From contig JAQUMZ010000201.1 in NCBI GenBank assembly GCA_028717865.1, positions 1 through 5,448 of the forward strand: 5,448 bases of DNA, read 5' to 3'. Positions 4,134-5,448 of this stretch are shown one piece after another. Every line of letters begins with the position of its first letter. Position 1 is the stretch's first letter. The notes under the pieces are model-generated. The model saw only the letters and a program-made list of their open reading frames with translations. It did not search any database and was not told where the DNA came from. A program made the translations under genes and the position numbers. This DNA is from Elusimicrobiota bacterium (lineage in GTDB: Bacteria > Elusimicrobiota > Elusimicrobia > UBA1565 > UBA9628).

Positions 4134-5448
4134 ATGGTCGATATATGTTTCGTCATCCCGCCCTCGCCGTTTCTGCTTGACGAGCGCGTGTTCATGGCGC
4201 TGGGCGTGCTGCGCGTGGCCGCCGCGGCGGAGGCCTCGGGGCTTCAGGTCGAACTGCTCGACCTGTCGGGCATAGCCAACTATGAGGAGGTGGCGCGCCT
4301 GCACGCGCGGACGAGCGACGCGCCGGTTTTCGGCATCACCGCGACCACGCCGCAGATGCCGGCCGCCGCGCGCGCGGCCCGCGCGATCCGCGGCGAACGC
4401 CCCTCGGCCCGCCTGATCCTGGGCGGCCCCCACGCGACCCTGGTAAACGCCGCCGCCCGCTCCGAGCACGCCAGCGGCCGGCCCGGCCGGGCCGCCGCGG
4501 CCCTGTCCCGCCTGCGCGAGAGCTTCGACGTCGTGGTCGCCGGCGACGGGGAATTGTCCATATTCGAGGCCATGAAGCCCGACGCGCCCGGCCTTATCGA
4601 CGCCGACGACCCCGCCTCGCCGCTTTTTCTCACCAGCGAAAAGCTCGACCGCCTGCCCCTGCCGGCGCGGCACCTCGTGGACGTCGAGAGCTACCGTTAC
4701 TCCATCGAAGGGGTGCCGGCCGTCAGCCTCGTCGCCCAGCTGGGCTGCCCCTTCAACTGCGGCTTCTGCGGCGGACGGCAATCGCCCTCCCTGCGCCGCG
4801 TGCGCATGCGCTCCACCGCCGGCATCGTCTCCGAAATGCTCGGTCTGCACCGGGACTACGGCTTCCGCGGCTTCATGCTCTACGACGACGAGCTCAACGT
4901 CAACCCCCGCATGATCGAGCTGATGAACGCCGTGGCCGCGGCCCAGGCCGAGTTGGGCGTCGAGTTCCGGCTGCGCGGCTTCGTAAAGGCCGAGTTGTTC
5001 AACGACGAGCAGGCCGAAGCCATGCACCGGGCGGGCTTCCGCTGGCTGCTGGCCGGCTTCGAGTCGGGCTGCGACCGCATCCTGCGCAACATGAATAAGA
5101 AGGCCACGCGCGCGGCCAACACCCGCTGCGTGGAGACCGCCCGCCGCCACGGCCTCAAGGTCAAGGCCCTGATGTCGGTCGGCCACCCGGGCGAGACGCG
5201 GGCCTCGATCGCCGAGACCCGGGACTGGCTGCTGCGGGTCAAGCCCGAGGATTTCGACGTCAGCGTCATCACGGCCTACCCCGGCACGCCCTATTACGAC
5301 CACGCCCGGCCCCTGGACGGCGAGCCGGGGACCTGGATATACTCCGCCCCCGGAGACGAGCGGCTCTACCTGCGCGAGATCGACTTCACCGAGGTGGCCG
5401 ACTACTACAAGGGCGACCCGGAGGGCGGCTACCGCTGCTACGTCCGTA
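4134..5448 (+). CDS. B12-binding-domain-type radical SAM protein, 3' end outside window
   Basis: 438 codons are visible. Residues 1 to about 150 form a Rossmann-like cobalamin-binding-type domain (MVDICFVIPPSPFLLDERVF, then GLQVELLDLSG at 36-46, FGITATTPQ at 66-74 and ILGGPHAT at 95-102). The DxHxxG cobalamin ligand motif is not seen, as in many class B relatives. The radical SAM core follows, with CxxxCxxC as C205, C209, C212 (CPFNCGFC) to hold a 4Fe-4S cluster that cleaves S-adenosylmethionine. FMLYDDELNVNP (247-258), AGFESGCDRILRNMNK (307-322) and YPGTPYYDH (382-390) are typical of COG1032-like proteins. Cytoplasmic, with no membrane segment. The family includes methylases and ring-forming enzymes, and the substrate here is unknown. 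Start: ATG 4134 restores the family's N-terminus, and an in-frame TGA lies nine bases upstream (4125). The later ATG at 4194 would cut off the first strand. No Shine-Dalgarno. The gene is divergent from the envelope cluster, with no partner visible. Confidence 0.92.
   Translation, partial: MVDICFVIPPSPFLLDERVFMALGVLRVAAAAEASGLQVELLDLSGIANYEEVARLHARTSDAPVFGITATTPQMPAAARAARAIRGERPSARLILGGPHATLVNAAARSEHASGRPGRAAAALSRLRESFDVVVAGDGELSIFEAMKPDAPGLIDADDPASPLFLTSEKLDRLPLPARHLVDVESYRYSIEGVPAVSLVAQLGCPFNCGFCGGRQSPSLRRVRMRSTAGIVSEMLGLHRDYGFRGFMLYDDELNVNPRMIELMNAVAAAQAELGVEFRLRGFVKAELFNDEQAEAMHRAGFRWLLAGFESGCDRILRNMNKKATRAANTRCVETARRHGLKVKALMSVGHPGETRASIAETRDWLLRVKPEDFDVSVITAYPGTPYYDHARPLDGEPGTWIYSAPGDERLYLREIDFTEVADYYKGDPEGGYRCYVR

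Noticed and set aside
4194..4196. Alternative radical SAM start at the ATG within VFMALG
   Set aside because: It would remove the conserved first strand and PPSPFLLDERVF segment, and no ribosome site favours it. The ATG at 4134 gives a full family N-terminus.
4110..5303. Long open frame of 397 codons on the minus strand opposite the radical SAM gene
   Set aside because: It is antisense to a gene with clear family motifs, has the His/Gly/Ala/Arg-rich low-complexity make-up of a GC-rich shadow frame, and its end runs into the intergenic region next to a repeat.

Overview
The window comes from a GC-rich bacterial chromosome. An outer membrane is suggested by a DUF1207-type predicted beta-barrel protein with a signal peptide, next to two membrane-anchored L,D-transpeptidase-type (YkuD) proteins. 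I cannot place the genome with confidence. The mix of type 3 ProRS, DUF1207, a B12-type radical SAM protein and a dispersed REP-like repeat would fit a poorly cultured diderm phylum such as a high-GC Elusimicrobiota, but this is only a guess.

Layout. On the minus strand, read right to left, lie a DUF1207 protein (3758-2943), an intact L,D-transpeptidase (2880-2116), a divergent L,D-transpeptidase paralog that starts on the stop codon of the first (2116-1361, TGATG overlap), and the 5' part of proS, type 3 prolyl-tRNA synthetase (1229-1, running off the left edge). On the plus strand, a B12-domain-type radical SAM gene starts at 4134 and runs off the right edge. The 375-base divergent region (3759-4133) has no credible gene. 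It holds an AT-rich tract, two adjacent strong hairpins, and two direct copies of a REP-like repeat. A third copy, inverted, lies in the other sizeable gap (1230-1360).

How the genes relate. The three minus-strand envelope genes look like a small cell-surface module: a predicted outer-membrane barrel plus one active and one degenerate peptidoglycan transpeptidase. proS is a housekeeping gene downstream and may have its own promoter and Shine-Dalgarno. The radical SAM gene is divergent and its substrate cannot be read from the window.

The most unusual points are the degenerate SHRC active site in the second transpeptidase, translationally coupled to its intact sister; the three-copy 37-bp repeat; the hairpin pair; and -10-like hexamers sitting 8-11 bases upstream of start codons, which suggests leaderless transcription of the two divergent genes. 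I found no CRISPR array, RNA gene, transposase or clear defence system.
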